DNA of 23,252 bases from Patescibacteria group bacterium (GCA_018826645.1 JAHJZF010000051.1:1-23252); one strand, 5' to 3'; positions 5,304-13,059 are shown, numbered from the stretch's first letter. The notes: generated from the sequence alone by a model not told the origin. Translations and numbers: made by a program.

Positions 5304-6178
5304 AATTTTTTAAGCTTATAACCAGTAGCCTCTTCGACCACCAGCCCTTTAATAGTTAGTGATGCCAGGCCGACATTCACCATACGGGGCTCAAGTTTAG
5401 TTAACTCTATTATCTTGTCAACTTTTAATGGGGTGCCTTCGTCACGAAAGACTTCTATCACCAAAGCTTCTTCTGTGCTAATACTTGTTAATGCGGAGCT
5501 CTCCTTGTGGATAGGCTCACCCACCTCTTTCCATCCCATATCTTCTGCTATTTCTTCTGGCGAAGCGACCAACGTAGCCCCATCTCTTATCAAACCGTGC
5601 GACCCCTTATAATTGCTGTCTCTGATAGGGCCAGGCACTACGAACACTTCTCTACCCTGCTCAGCGGCAAACCTGGCAGTCGCCAAAGAGCCAGAACGTT
5701 CTGGCGCCTCAATCACTAATGTAGCACCAGAAAGACCGCTAATAATCCTATTTCTTTTTAAGAAATTGCCTTTATAAGACGGTTCGTCTGGAGAATATTC
5801 TGATATCACGGCTCCTTTATTTTTGACAATCTCTTCTGCTAAAGCAGTGTTAAATACTGGATAAATTTTATCAATGCTCGTGCCCAAGACTGCTACTGTT
5901 ATCCCCCCAGCTCGTAAAGAGCCTTTGTGGGCAGCCGTATCGATACCCATGGCTAATCCGCTGACTATGACGACGCCCATACGAACCAAACGCTCAGAGA
6001 ATTCTTCGGCTATACGGATACCCTCCTTAGAAGCTTTACGAGTTCCTACAACAGATAAGCTTGGTTTTGTTGGGCTAGATAGCTCTCCTTTTATGTATAA
6101 CCCTTCCGGCGGATCTTGTATTTCTCTAAGAAGAGGTGGATATTCTCTTTCTTTTAAACTTATAAAGCGGTGTGGCAT
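5300..6178 (-). CDS. dprA: DNA-processing protein DprA
   Basis: Binds incoming single-stranded DNA and loads RecA during natural transformation. The 292-aa protein has the DprA Rossmann-like core: SVVGTRKAS (42-50), VSGLAMGIDTAAHKGSL (72-88), NFLKRNRIISGLS (138-150) and RSGSLATARFAAEQGREVFVVPG (161-183). A C-terminal winged-helix domain follows (about 230-292). The usual N-terminal SAM-like domain is reduced to about 35 residues, so it is shorter than the common 350-370 aa. It precedes topA with a 4-base ATGA overlap, an order also seen in other bacteria. It starts 31 bases from the divergent PilO-like gene, and that proximity to a pilus-type protein fits DNA uptake. No Shine-Dalgarno sequence is evident. 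Confidence 0.95.
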   Translation of the reverse strand: MPHRFISLKEREYPPLLREIQDPPEGLYIKGELSSPTKPSLSVVGTRKASKEGIRIAEEFSERLVRMGVVIVSGLAMGIDTAAHKGSLRAGGITVAVLGTSIDKIYPVFNTALAEEIVKNKGAVISEYSPDEPSYKGNFLKRNRIISGLSGATLVIEAPERSGSLATARFAAEQGREVFVVPGPIRDSNYKGSHGLIRDGATLVASPEEIAEDMGWKEVGEPIHKESSALTSISTEEALVIEVFRDEGTPLKVDKIIELTKLEPRMVNVGLASLTIKGLVVEEATGYKLKKL

Positions 6179-6195
6179 AGAGTTGTCATCTAATA

Positions 6196-6201
6196 TATCA
6201 T
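6196..6201 (+). promoter_or_regulatory. Candidate -10 box of the PilO-like gene
   Basis: TATCAT (five of six matches to TATAAT) ends eight bases before the GTG start at 6210 in the AT-rich 31-bp gap between divergent dprA and the PilO-like gene. No convincing -35 box is present at the right distance. Expected transcription would start at or just ahead of the GTG, as for other genes of this window. Confidence 0.35.
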
Positions 6202-6209
6202 ATTAAAAA

Positions 6210-6755
6210 GTGACTAGGCCGAACTTCTTAAAATACCTTACGCCAAAAGCTATTATTAACCTTTCTTTAATAGTTGGTTTTTTGACGTTCGCAATTTTTA
6301 CTCTTTTTTCATTGGGGAACGAAGTTGAAGAGAGGTCTTCTTTATTAAGAGCTCAAAGAGCAACTATCGATTCTCGTACTAATATGATTTCGCGCCTAGC
6401 TGAACTTAGGAAAACGTCTGTTGAGGCACAGTCTGCAATGGAAGTGCTTCGAGGGGCGCTTCCTCCAAAAGCCGAACTTTTCTCTTTTTCTGACTATCTA
6501 AAAGAGGTGGGCGCAAAAAATGATGTAGGTGTTGAGTTCTCTTTTACGGGCGGCGAGACGCTTTCCAGTCCAGACAACGCTGGATACAATCCTTTTCGAA
6601 TTGTTAACAATGGCTCACTTAATAATATTTCATCATTTATCCAAAATATAGAAGATAGTAATAAGTTTCTCGTTCGTATTACTTCCGTGGACGTCTCGCA
6701 GGTTAAAGATACTTTCAAATCTACTATTGAGGGACTAGTTTTCTTCTATGACTAA
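6210..6755 (+). CDS. PilO-like type IV pilus assembly protein
   Basis: A 181-aa protein beginning with GTG. It has one membrane segment near the N-terminus (about 16-36), a charged helical stretch likely to form a coiled coil (38-80), and a compact C-terminal domain. The region LFSFSDYLKEVGAKNDVGVEFSF followed by SSFIQNIEDSNKFLVRITSVDV resembles PilO: inner-membrane anchor, coiled coil, ferredoxin-like domain. PilO pairs with PilN to link the cytoplasmic and outer parts of the pilus machine. No pilM or pilN lies next to it, which weakens the call. An 8-base overlap with the next small membrane gene indicates coupled translation. The name should be read as a structural resemblance. Confidence 0.6.
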   Translation: MTRPNFLKYLTPKAIINLSLIVGFLTFAIFTLFSLGNEVEERSSLLRAQRATIDSRTNMISRLAELRKTSVEAQSAMEVLRGALPPKAELFSFSDYLKEVGAKNDVGVEFSFTGGETLSSPDNAGYNPFRIVNNGSLNNISSFIQNIEDSNKFLVRITSVDVSQVKDTFKSTIEGLVFFYD

Positions 6756-6960
6756 AATAAAACTAAAATTAAAACTAAATATTGATTCTTGGTTTTTAAT
6801 AGTTTCTGGATTGTTGCTTTTGATTCTAATTATTACTTCTATCTTCTCTATAATCTTTCTAGGAAATCACATCTTCCAAGGGTTGTCGCCTTTAGACGAG
6901 GGCGATAGGGGTGCTGTTTTCGACTTAGATAGTTATAAAGAGCTCAACCTCTCAGAATAA
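6748..6960 (+). CDS. Small membrane protein of unknown function, 70 aa
   Basis: Starts inside the end of the PilO-like gene (8-base overlap) and so is probably its translational partner. The 70-aa product has a lysine-rich start (TKIKLKLKLNIDSW), one long hydrophobic segment (about 15-38), and an acidic tail of roughly 30 residues likely to be outside the membrane. No family is recognised. Position after a PilO-like gene suggests a small accessory part of the same membrane complex, which is inference from context only. The stop TAA is followed by 84 bases before rel. Confidence 0.6.
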   Translation: MTKIKLKLKLNIDSWFLIVSGLLLLILIITSIFSIIFLGNHIFQGLSPLDEGDRGAVFDLDSYKELNLSE

Positions 6961-7044
6961 ACAAGAAGTCCCTAAGCTCACCCACGCCCCCTTCTTGCCA
7001 CACGGGTCTTGATATACAACAGTTAAATTAATACTGTTTTATAA
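6961..7044 (+). promoter_or_regulatory. Upstream region of rel with inverted repeats and weak promoter
   Basis: An 84-base gap. A 7-bp inverted repeat CAAGAAG/CTTCTTG (6962-6968, 6991-6997) encloses a 22-base loop but has no T-run. TTGATA (7009-7014) is a fair -35 box, but the matching -10 position holds only TACTGT (7032-7037). An ACAGT/ACTGT pair (7019-7023, 7033-7037) spans this position and could be an operator. The rel ATG at 7045 has no Shine-Dalgarno sequence. Promoter identity is weak. Confidence 0.3.
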
Positions 7045-8754
7045 ATGGCAATGTCTTCTAAAAACAGGCTCACAAAGACCAGCTCCCTCAAGAATAGGGC
7101 GGGAGTAATAGGTCGTGCCTACAAATTTGCAGAAGACGCCCATAGGGGCCAGTTACGCAAAAGTGGGGAACCTTATTTTAGTCATGCGCTAATAACTGGC
7201 GAAACTCTTCAAGAATGGGGGCTTGATGAATCTACGATAGCGGCGGGACTTCTGCATGACGTTGTTGAAGATACGGATGTCACAGACGATGAACTCCAAA
7301 AAGAATTTGGTGAAGAAATAGCATTTCTGGTTAGGGGGGTTACCAAAATCGGAGGAGTTAAGTATCGGGGGCACGAAAAACAAGTTGAGAACCTACGCAA
7401 AATGATGCTTGCTATGGCCGAAGACTTGCGAGTGGTATTGATAAAGTTGGCGGACAGATTGCACAACATGCAAACATTGAGTGCCTTGCCCGACAACAAG
7501 CGTAAACGTATCGCCCTGGAAACAACAGAGATCTATGCTCCTCTAGCATACAGATTAGGCATGCAAAAGCTTAGTGGTGAGCTAGAAGATTTGGCTTTTC
7601 CGTACGTTTATCCTAGTGAATATCGTTGGCTTATTAAAAACTTAAAGGAAAAATATGAAAATCGAGAAATATATCTCAAAAAGATACAGCCAATTGTGGA
7701 GAAGGCTCTTCGAGATGTTGGTGTAAACACTATCTCTGTTAGTTTTAGGGCAAAACGCTACAGTAGCTTATATAAAAAACTGCTTCGCTACGAAATGAAT
7801 ATAGAGTTAATCTATGACCTAGTCGCATTTAGAATCGTTGTAAAGAATGTCGAAGATTGTTACGCCGCCCTTGGGGCAATACATAATACGTGGACTCCTC
7901 TTCCTGGAAGAATTAAAGACTATATAGCAATGCCGAAACCCAATGGCTACAGAAGTCTCCACACGACTGTTATCGGTGCTGAAAACAAGATTATTGAATT
8001 TCAAATACGTACTGAGGAGATGCACCAGCAAGCAGAGAATGGAATTGCTGCTCACTGGGCCTACGAAGCAACTAAGGGTGGTAAAAAATATGTACAAAGA
8101 AAATCAGTAAAAGCTGGTGCCGAAGAGATGGAATGGGTGGAACAGCTCCGCTCGTGGCAACAAGAGTTTACTGATTCGCAAGAATTTATAGATTCTTTAA
8201 AGATTGATTTCCTCAAAGACAGGATGTTCGTGATAACTCCTAAAGGAGACGTTATAGACTTGCCCCAAGGCGCTACGCCCGTTGATTTTGCCTATCGTAT
8301 TCATTCAGAGATAGGCAATCAATGTGTTGGAGCCAAGGTCAACGAAAATATGACTCCTTTAGACCATGTCCTTCATTCAGGAGATGTTGTAGAAATATTT
8401 ATCCAAAGAGGCAAAAAGCCTTCTCTTAGTTGGTTAGAATTTGTGACTACTCCAACTGCGAGTGGCCATATACGAGACGCCCTTAAGGGAACTCGCCATA
8501 GCTTAAAAATAGATAAGGCAAAACATGCAGAATTGAAAATTAAAGCCGAGGAGCGCATAGGACTGCTTAGAGATGTAACTGACATCATCTCGCGCTCACA
8601 CGTAAGTATTCTTAAGGCAATATCTGACCCCCACAGAGGATTTCATTCCATAAAAATAATCTGCAACACAGACGACAAGACTAAAGTGCTAAAGATAATT
8701 CTAAAAATTAAGTCTCTAAAAGGTGTGAAGTCGGTGGATTATCGTTTTGTTTAA
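7045..8754 (+). CDS. rel: Bifunctional (p)ppGpp synthetase/hydrolase (RelA/SpoT family)
   Basis: Makes and degrades the alarmone (p)ppGpp that adjusts growth to starvation. Domains in order: an HD hydrolase domain (LLHDVVEDT with H71-D72; KLADRLHNMQTL, 134-145); a synthetase domain (RYSSLYKKL, 238-246; GRIKDYIAMPKPNGYRSLHTT, 288-308); a TGS domain (about 392-455); and a C-terminal ACT-like domain (about 503-569). The RIKD motif (289-292) matches the RxKD form of bifunctional Rel enzymes rather than the ExDD of RelA. At 569 aa it is much shorter than the usual 700-750 because most of the helical and zinc-finger region between TGS and ACT is missing. Its 3' end overlaps the 3' end of parB by 47 bases in opposite orientation. 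Confidence 0.95.
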   Translation: MAMSSKNRLTKTSSLKNRAGVIGRAYKFAEDAHRGQLRKSGEPYFSHALITGETLQEWGLDESTIAAGLLHDVVEDTDVTDDELQKEFGEEIAFLVRGVTKIGGVKYRGHEKQVENLRKMMLAMAEDLRVVLIKLADRLHNMQTLSALPDNKRKRIALETTEIYAPLAYRLGMQKLSGELEDLAFPYVYPSEYRWLIKNLKEKYENREIYLKKIQPIVEKALRDVGVNTISVSFRAKRYSSLYKKLLRYEMNIELIYDLVAFRIVVKNVEDCYAALGAIHNTWTPLPGRIKDYIAMPKPNGYRSLHTTVIGAENKIIEFQIRTEEMHQQAENGIAAHWAYEATKGGKKYVQRKSVKAGAEEMEWVEQLRSWQQEFTDSQEFIDSLKIDFLKDRMFVITPKGDVIDLPQGATPVDFAYRIHSEIGNQCVGAKVNENMTPLDHVLHSGDVVEIFIQRGKKPSLSWLEFVTTPTASGHIRDALKGTRHSLKIDKAKHAELKIKAEERIGLLRDVTDIISRSHVSILKAISDPHRGFHSIKIICNTDDKTKVLKIILKIKSLKGVKSVDYRFV

Positions 8755-9763
8755 AAAACTTATTGATTAGAGAATCTAATTCTTCTTGAGAATAAAAATT
8801 AATTATTATCTTACCGCTCTTACCGTCTTTTTTCATATCTACACGTGTTCCTAAATATTCTTCCAGTCTTTCTTTTAGAGCGCTTGTCTCTGGATCAAGA
8901 TATCTTGTGCCGCCCCCTCTTTCATTTTTTTGACCCCTGACCCTCTTAATCCTAGCTTCTAAATCTCTGACGCTAAGCTTTTGATTAATCGCATCTTTAA
9001 AAAACGATTCTCTAATCTTGGGGTCGTCTATAGATAGTAAAAGTCTCCCTTGGCTATCGCTCAATTTGCCCTCAGAAATTGCGGCCTGCATCTCGGTAGG
9101 CAAATTAAGGAGGCGCATTGTGTTAGAAACCGTTTCTCGACTTTTTCCAAGGCGCGTTGCCACTTCGCGTTGAGCCATGCCAAATTCATCCTGAAGCCTG
9201 GCCATTGCTCTAGCCGTCTCAATAGTGTCAAGGTTCTCTCTTTGAATATTCTCTATCACGGCCAATTCTAACTTCTCAACATCTGCCTTGGCCTCTCTTA
9301 CAATGGAAGGAATTGTCGGCAAGCCAAGCATCTTGGCCGCCATCAACCGACGTTCTCCTGCGATAAGCTCGTATTCTACTGCGCTTCCGGTGTCTACTTC
9401 TTTCTCTATTCTTGAAACAACGATGGGCTGTAAAACGCCAAACTCTCTTATAGAGTTGGCAAGCTCTCTTAAAGGTTCTTCTTCAAAATTACGTCTTGGT
9501 TGATGCGGGTTAGGACTAATCCTGTCTGTTTCTATATGGAAGATATAATCCTCTTCTTTTTTGTCGTTCTTAATGCTTTTGACTTGCATCACCCCTCTCG
9601 CCGGAGGAGGAGCTAAGACATCCCCAGCAGAACTAGGAGCGCCAAATCCACCGTTAGTAATATCGGGTAGCGGAAACTCGATGTCCTCGTCAGCGCCTAT
9701 TCGACTGGATGGAGGATCGATTCTCTTAGATGGGATTAATGATTCTAGTCCGTCTCCTAACAT
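8708..9763 (-). CDS. parB: Chromosome partitioning protein ParB
   Basis: A CTP-dependent DNA clamp that loads at parS and spreads along the origin region. The 351-aa protein starts GDGLESLIP, a form of the conserved N-terminal peptide that stimulates ParA. It then has a long low-complexity linker (14-60) and the ParB domain with NPHQPRR (85-91), the CTP-binding GERR motif (136-139) and ENIQREN (171-177). A helix-turn-helix (about 196-220, QREVATRLGKSRETVSNTM) and a C-terminal dimerisation region follow. It lies eight bases after parA. I saw no good match to the 16-bp parS consensus in the window, so the site is probably elsewhere. The last 47 bases overlap rel. Confidence 0.95.
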   Translation of the reverse strand: MLGDGLESLIPSKRIDPPSSRIGADEDIEFPLPDITNGGFGAPSSAGDVLAPPPARGVMQVKSIKNDKKEEDYIFHIETDRISPNPHQPRRNFEEEPLRELANSIREFGVLQPIVVSRIEKEVDTGSAVEYELIAGERRLMAAKMLGLPTIPSIVREAKADVEKLELAVIENIQRENLDTIETARAMARLQDEFGMAQREVATRLGKSRETVSNTMRLLNLPTEMQAAISEGKLSDSQGRLLLSIDDPKIRESFFKDAINQKLSVRDLEARIKRVRGQKNERGGGTRYLDPETSALKERLEEYLGTRVDMKKDGKSGKIIINFYSQEELDSLINKFFKQNDNPPTSHLLET

Positions 9764-9771
9764 GTTTTACA

Positions 9772-10569
9772 TCATACATTAAAGTCGCCGAATTGAGTTG
9801 GGGGTATAAATTCTGATTCGAGACCGATAACCTCTTCGGCCAATCTTCTATAAGCCAAAGCGCCCGATGAAGAAGGGTTATAGATTAGGATTGGTTGACT
9901 AAAGCTGGGCGCCTCTGCCAAGTGGATTGAACGAGGTATTTCTACTTCAAAAACTCGGTGTGGAAAGTTCCTCCTTAAATTTTTGGCGACCTGTCGTGGA
10001 AGACGCTCGCGTTTATCATAAAGAGTGATAAGGGCGCCTGTAATCTTAATGGGATGTTTTAAATTCTCTCTTATTAGATCGACTGTTCTTAACAATTGCC
10101 CTAAGCCTTCCATACCATAATATTCTGCTTGGACAGGTATTAAAATTTCGTCTGCTGCTACTAATCCATTAACTGTTAAGAGGCTAAGTGATGGTGGTAG
10201 GTCTATAAGAATATAGTCATATTTGTGTCGTATATTATTAATAAACTTGCGCAAGAAATATTCTCTCTCTGGCAAACCAACAAGTTCTATCAAAGATCCC
10301 GAAAGATCGCTTGAAGAAGAAATAATTTGATAATTAAGGATTTGGGTCGGCCTAATCAGCTCTTCATAGTGAGCATCTCCTAAAATTCCGTTATAAATGC
10401 TCTTTCCAGACACGCCCTGCGTTAAGGCAGAGGTGGCATTGGCTTGAGGATCAAAATCTATTAGAAGGACCCTTTTGCCGAAAGCTGCTAGGTAAGCACC
10501 CAGGTTCACAGAAGTAGTCGTCTTGCCGACTCCCCCTTTTTGATTACAAACAGCTATTACTCTTGCCAT
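9772..10569 (-). CDS. parA: Chromosome partitioning ATPase ParA (Soj)
   Basis: A deviant Walker ATPase that binds nonspecific DNA as an ATP dimer and moves ParB-parS complexes. The 265-aa protein has the P-loop KGGVGKTT (11-18) with signature lysine K11 and catalytic-loop lysine K16. It also has a Walker A' region (LLIDFDPQANAT, 35-46) and a Walker B-like YILIDLPPSLS. There is no N-terminal helix-turn-helix, as in chromosomal Soj rather than plasmid P1-type ParA. It ends in TGA, with parB eight bases downstream, so the two form an operon. It is divergent from tRNA-Leu(CAA) across a 70-base AT-rich gap that must hold both promoters. Confidence 0.97.
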   Translation of the reverse strand: MARVIAVCNQKGGVGKTTTSVNLGAYLAAFGKRVLLIDFDPQANATSALTQGVSGKSIYNGILGDAHYEELIRPTQILNYQIISSSSDLSGSLIELVGLPEREYFLRKFINNIRHKYDYILIDLPPSLSLLTVNGLVAADEILIPVQAEYYGMEGLGQLLRTVDLIRENLKHPIKITGALITLYDKRERLPRQVAKNLRRNFPHRVFEVEIPRSIHLAEAPSFSQPILIYNPSSSGALAYRRLAEEVIGLESEFIPPTQFGDFNV

Positions 10570-10601
10570 TAGGTATAGGTATAGATTTAGCGTTCCTTAT
10601 C

Positions 10602-10629
10602 TTGTATTTTATAGGGAGCGACCAATAAT
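10602..10629 (+). promoter_or_regulatory. Candidate promoter for tRNA-Leu(CAA)
   Basis: TTGTAT (10602-10607) and AATAAT (10624-10629, five of six matches) are separated by 16 bases, placing the transcript start near 10636, just before the mature tRNA 5' end at 10640. The same transcript probably continues into the L,D-transpeptidase fusion gene seven bases after the tRNA. Confidence 0.38.
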
Positions 10630-10639
10630 TGGAATGGCT

Positions 10640-10721
10640 GGGCGAGTGGCGGAACTGGTATACGCGCACGACTCAAAATCGTGTCCTGTAAGGGATGAGG
10701 GTTCGAGTCCCTCCTCGCCCA
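10640..10721 (+). tRNA. tRNA-Leu(CAA)
   Basis: A complete 82-nt class II cloverleaf: acceptor GGGCGAG/CTCGCCC, discriminator A, anticodon stem CACGA/TCGTG with loop CTCAAAA, a long variable arm, and T arm GAGGG-TTCGAGT-CCCTC. The anticodon CAA reads leucine UUG. CCA is not encoded. The mature 3' end is seven bases ahead of the ATG of the next protein gene, an unusually tight tRNA-mRNA junction. Confidence 0.95.
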
Positions 10722-10728
10722 CACACAT

Positions 10729-12291
10729 ATGTTAAATAAAACATTAATTAAATACGTTAAGACATCTCGTGAAAAAGGAGTGCGTGAATATTTTATTCGC
10801 CAAGCCCTTCTAGACGCGGGCTGGAAAAGAGAAGAGGTGGACGACATTCTCGATTCTGAAGAAGGCTGGCCATCAAAGGCTCGAGTAGATTTTATGGGAA
10901 AAGTTGGGAATTCTTTTGAAAAGATTAAGAAAAAGAGCGGCGAACACAAAGAGGGGCTAAGACGCCCCATTATTGGCTGGATTCTCATCGGACTTCTATT
11001 GATATCCGGCTTGATAGCATGGAGAGTCTTAAAACATTACAATCCATCATACGAGATACCCCTACCCAGCAATATCCAAGAAGATTTATCATCCAAGTTT
11101 GGCAGTTGGCCAGCACTTGAGGACGCACAATTTTTTAAACAAGTTAAAGCCAGCTTTATTAATAATGATTCAAGCTTTATAGAGGGAGACCTCTCTGACA
11201 TGAAGTTGCGAGTCTATCGAAATGGAAAGCTAGCAACAGAAGTAGATATTCTCTCAAAAGGGAATGAAGGCTCGTGGTGGGAAACACCCGCAGGTTTATA
11301 CGAAGTGCAAAGCAAAGAAGCTGATCATTTTTCGTCTTTCGGAAAAGTTCATATGCCGTGGAGCATGGCTTTCCAAGGAAACTTCTTTATACATGGTTGG
11401 CCCTATTATCCGGATGGCACACCCGTACCAAAGGGATACTCTGGTGGATGTATAAGATTGTCTGACAAAGATGCTAAAGAAGTCTACGACCTAGCTAGCC
11501 CTGGTATGCCTGTATTGGTTTTTGAAAAAGATTTCGAGGAGGACGAATTTAAATATGATTTTATTGGAGGACAAATTGATGCAAATAATTTCCTTGGCGC
11601 TGATTTAAAAAATAATTTTGTCTTTGCAGAGAAAGGATCTAAAGAGCAGGTTCCGATAGCCTCTCTTACAAAATTGATGACTGCCCTTGTAGCAACAGAA
11701 TATATAAATATAGAACACGAAGTTGTTATAACTTCTAACGCCTTGGTGCCAACTAGCAAACCACGCCTACAAACAGGTCAAAGAGTGTCTGTTCTTGATC
11801 TTCTGTATCCATTATTGATGGAGTCTTCGAACGAAGCTGGGGTAGCTATAGGACAAATATTAGGAATGGATAGGTTTGTAGAACTAATGAATGAAAAAGC
11901 CAAAGCAATCGGTATGAAAAACACCACCTTCGTAGATACTACCGACGCCGATCATGAAAACACGTCAACTGCGCAAGACCTTTTCCAATTAGCTAAATAT
12001 TTATATAACAATCGTAGTTTTGTTTTAGCCATAAGTAGTGGTGTTATAAACAAATCTGCTTACGACCCACCACCATGGAAAGACCTAGAGAACTTCAACG
12101 TTTTCGAAAATGATCCTGATTTCGTTGGTGGTAAAGTGGGCGAAAATAATGCAGCTAAAGAGACCCTCCTTGCTGTCTTTGAGATAGAAAAAACTGGTGT
12201 TCAAAGACCCATTGTTGCAATAATCCTAGGTTCCGACGACAGAGCAACCGATGCATCGGCGCTCATTAACTACATACGAGGAGGACGCTAG
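10729..12291 (+). CDS. Fusion of L,D-transpeptidase (YkuD) and D-Ala-D-Ala carboxypeptidase (S11)
   Basis: A 520-aa wall enzyme. Residues 1-50 form a helical segment with an ALLDAGW-EEVDDIL motif, and one membrane segment follows (79-99). The YkuD domain (about 157-265) has the active site FIHGWP (H222) and SGGCIRLSD (C241, nucleophile). The C-terminal half (about 284-515) is a serine D,D-carboxypeptidase of the S11 (DacA/PBP5) type: SLTK (S312, K315), SSN (366-368), and KVG (469-471) where KTG is usual. The carboxypeptidase half would shorten pentapeptides to tetrapeptides, which are the donors L,D-transpeptidases use for 3-3 cross-links, so the fusion could channel substrate. That is inference from the families. 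The start is seven bases after tRNA-Leu. The gene overlaps the convergent PAP2 gene by 4 bases. Confidence 0.9.
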   Translation: MLNKTLIKYVKTSREKGVREYFIRQALLDAGWKREEVDDILDSEEGWPSKARVDFMGKVGNSFEKIKKKSGEHKEGLRRPIIGWILIGLLLISGLIAWRVLKHYNPSYEIPLPSNIQEDLSSKFGSWPALEDAQFFKQVKASFINNDSSFIEGDLSDMKLRVYRNGKLATEVDILSKGNEGSWWETPAGLYEVQSKEADHFSSFGKVHMPWSMAFQGNFFIHGWPYYPDGTPVPKGYSGGCIRLSDKDAKEVYDLASPGMPVLVFEKDFEEDEFKYDFIGGQIDANNFLGADLKNNFVFAEKGSKEQVPIASLTKLMTALVATEYINIEHEVVITSNALVPTSKPRLQTGQRVSVLDLLYPLLMESSNEAGVAIGQILGMDRFVELMNEKAKAIGMKNTTFVDTTDADHENTSTAQDLFQLAKYLYNNRSFVLAISSGVINKSAYDPPPWKDLENFNVFENDPDFVGGKVGENNAAKETLLAVFEIEKTGVQRPIVAIILGSDDRATDASALINYIRGGR

Positions 12292-12836
12292 ATTAATTTA
12301 TTTTTTCTAAAGAGGGTCAGAACAAAATAATAGCTTAAAGCACCTATTATAATTCCCGCCAATATGTCGCTAGGCCAATGAACGCCGGCTATTACGCGCG
12401 CTACACCAACAAGCAATGTTAGGAAAAGCGCCCACCACCCAGCAGACCGACTGATAAAAAACATAGTCAACGCGATTGGAATCAACAAGGCCATATGACC
12501 CGACGGCAATGAACCGCTGGCTACGTGATTAAAGAGGGGCTCTATCTCCAGCGCTACAAAAGGTCTCGAACTTGAGACAAAATTTTCTATTATGTTGGTG
12601 ATAATTCCCCTTGATAAGATTGCCGCGATTAATCCCAAAGAAAGGTACTGAAAACGATTTTTCCAACGCGGCAAATCATTACCCCAATCTTTTTTTCTAA
12701 AAATTTTGACTAGAACGAAAACAATGATGAACCAGACTAAATATTTAGCGAAAAAAATAAAAATCCAATCCAAAACAACAAAGTGGTGAGTTAAAGAATA
12801 CGCAAACTCGAATATTCTTTGATTCAAAGCGTCCAT
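12288..12836 (-). CDS. PAP2-family membrane phosphatase, possible undecaprenyl-diphosphatase
   Basis: A 182-aa protein with about five membrane segments and the three PAP2 motifs: C1 as ENFVSSSRP (84-92), C2 PSGH (111-114), and C3 ARVIAGVHWPSD (146-157; R147, H153 and D157 present). The family removes phosphate from lipid phosphates; bacterial BcrC and PgpB members recycle undecaprenyl diphosphate for wall synthesis. The first residue of C1, normally lysine, is glutamate here (E84), and the serine of C3 is alanine (A146), so activity or substrate may differ. It begins in a TAATG junction with rpsR (1-base overlap) and has a fair AGGA ribosome site. The nearby wall fusion gene fits a role in envelope metabolism. 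The exact substrate is unknown. Confidence 0.85.
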   Translation of the reverse strand: MDALNQRIFEFAYSLTHHFVVLDWIFIFFAKYLVWFIIVFVLVKIFRKKDWGNDLPRWKNRFQYLSLGLIAAILSRGIITNIIENFVSSSRPFVALEIEPLFNHVASGSLPSGHMALLIPIALTMFFISRSAGWWALFLTLLVGVARVIAGVHWPSDILAGIIIGALSYYFVLTLFRKNKLI

Positions 12837-13048
12837 TATTTCCTAACGTATGGTAAAAGACTCATATAGCGAGCTCTTTTAATTGCTCTAGCTAGACGTC
12901 TTTGGTGCTTAGCACAAGTACCAGTATGAATAGGGTCTATTATCTTCAATTGCCCAGAAGTAAAACGACCTATCATCTCTTTTTCCTTATAATCTATATC
13001 CCCTAAATTCTGGGAGCAAAAAAAACATTGTTTTTTTCCTTTTTTCAT
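12836..13048 (-). CDS. rpsR: Small ribosomal subunit protein S18
   Basis: S18 binds 16S rRNA in the platform of the 30S subunit next to S6. The 70-aa protein has the core FTSGQLKIIDPIHTGTCAKHQRRLARAIKRARYMSLLPYV, close to the family signature. It carries a CFFC pair near the N-terminus with C44 and H46 later, so it is probably a zinc-binding S18. It follows rpsF and ssb in the common rpsF-ssb-rpsR order, but a 158-base foldable spacer separates it from ssb. The L9 gene (rplI), often next in this operon, is replaced by a PAP2 phosphatase gene starting in its stop codon. No Shine-Dalgarno sequence is seen. Confidence 0.96.
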   Translation of the reverse strand: MKKGKKQCFFCSQNLGDIDYKEKEMIGRFTSGQLKIIDPIHTGTCAKHQRRLARAIKRARYMSLLPYVRK

Positions 13049-13059
13049 GCCAAAAGTAA

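Noticed and set aside
6962..6997. Terminator after the small membrane gene
   Set aside because: The 7-bp CAAGAAG/CTTCTTG repeat has a 22-base loop and is followed by CCACACGGG rather than a T-run.
9764..10639. parS site near parAB
   Set aside because: No sequence resembling TGTTTCACGTGAAACA was found by eye here or elsewhere in the window; a computed search could still find a degenerate one.
12192..12200. KTG at residues 488-490 of the wall fusion enzyme as the true third PBP motif
   Set aside because: Its spacing and surroundings match the turn after the KTG-bearing strand of S11 proteins; GGKVGENNAA at 467-476 occupies the expected position.
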